5,141 nucleotides of DNA, taken from assembly GCA_050014415.1 (NCBI GenBank), contig JBEKDJ010000364.1, forward strand, positions 1 through 5,141, given 5' to 3'. Shown piece by piece: positions 5,125 through 5,141 of the stretch (the first letter of the stretch is position 1; each line of letters begins with the position of its first letter). The notes below the pieces were generated by a model, which saw only the letters and a program-made list of their open reading frames with translations, was not told the DNA's origin and did no database searches. This DNA is from JBEKDJ01 sp050014415. Its GTDB lineage: Bacteria; Desulfobacterota; BSN033; UBA1163. Both the position numbers and the translations under genes were made by a program.

Positions 5125-5141
5125 GAAGCGACGCTGGGGTT
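5033..5141. mobile_element. Possible edge of a second mobile element (IS21-like), cut by window end
   Basis: The inference rests on the 23-bp repeats plus the GC-rich run that follows. There AGCG (5122-5125) and CGCT (5132-5135) can form a small stem, flanked by CCCC (5114-5117) and GGGG (5136-5139). No terminal repeat partner, transposase or target duplication can be seen, so the boundaries are unknown. Confidence 0.35.

Overview
The window looks like accessory-rich DNA from a diderm (Gram-negative) bacterium. The basis is an outer-membrane lipid-asymmetry (Mla) operon, a Sec-secreted surface protein and a candidate sigma-54 promoter. The mla gene order and protein style would fit a Desulfobacterota/deltaproteobacterial-like lineage, but that is inference; no taxonomic marker is present.

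Layout. (1) Bases 1-485, minus strand: the 5' part of a gene for a secreted DUF3494 (ice-binding-like) protein, cut by the window edge. It has a strong ribosome binding site and a good -24/-12 (sigma-54-type) promoter upstream. (2) Bases 486-700: AT-rich non-coding DNA holding that promoter and short palindromes. (3) Bases 701-973, minus: a short unrecognised reading frame without a convincing start, probably a gene remnant. (4) Bases 1085-2360: a structurally intact IS3-family insertion sequence with orfA, orfB, a programmed frameshift heptamer and terminal inverted repeats, but no visible target-site duplication. (5) Bases 2363-4922, plus: the rest of an mla operon. It consists of the truncated 3' end of a gene that I read as an MlaF-type ATPase fused to a degenerate GGDEF-like domain, followed by mlaD, mlaC and mlaA. 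(6) Bases 4923-5141: intergenic DNA, then four head-to-tail degenerate 23-bp repeats, probably the terminus of a second mobile element (IS21-like) that runs out of the window.

How the genes work together. MlaD (inner-membrane-anchored MCE protein), MlaC (periplasmic lipid carrier) and MlaA (outer-membrane phospholipid channel) form the path that moves phospholipid between the outer and inner membranes. The permease (MlaE) and the ATPase domain (MlaF) that power it are not in the window. The IS sits exactly where the ATPase gene should continue upstream, and the DNA on its far side is unrelated. Either an IS-mediated rearrangement has decapitated the operon, or the IS is an assembly junction between two loci.

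Most unusual points: the inactive-looking GGDEF-like domain translationally coupled to mlaD; an MlaA without a lipobox cysteine but with an acidic linker; the sigma-54-type promoter in front of an ice-binding-like gene; and the 23-bp repeat array.
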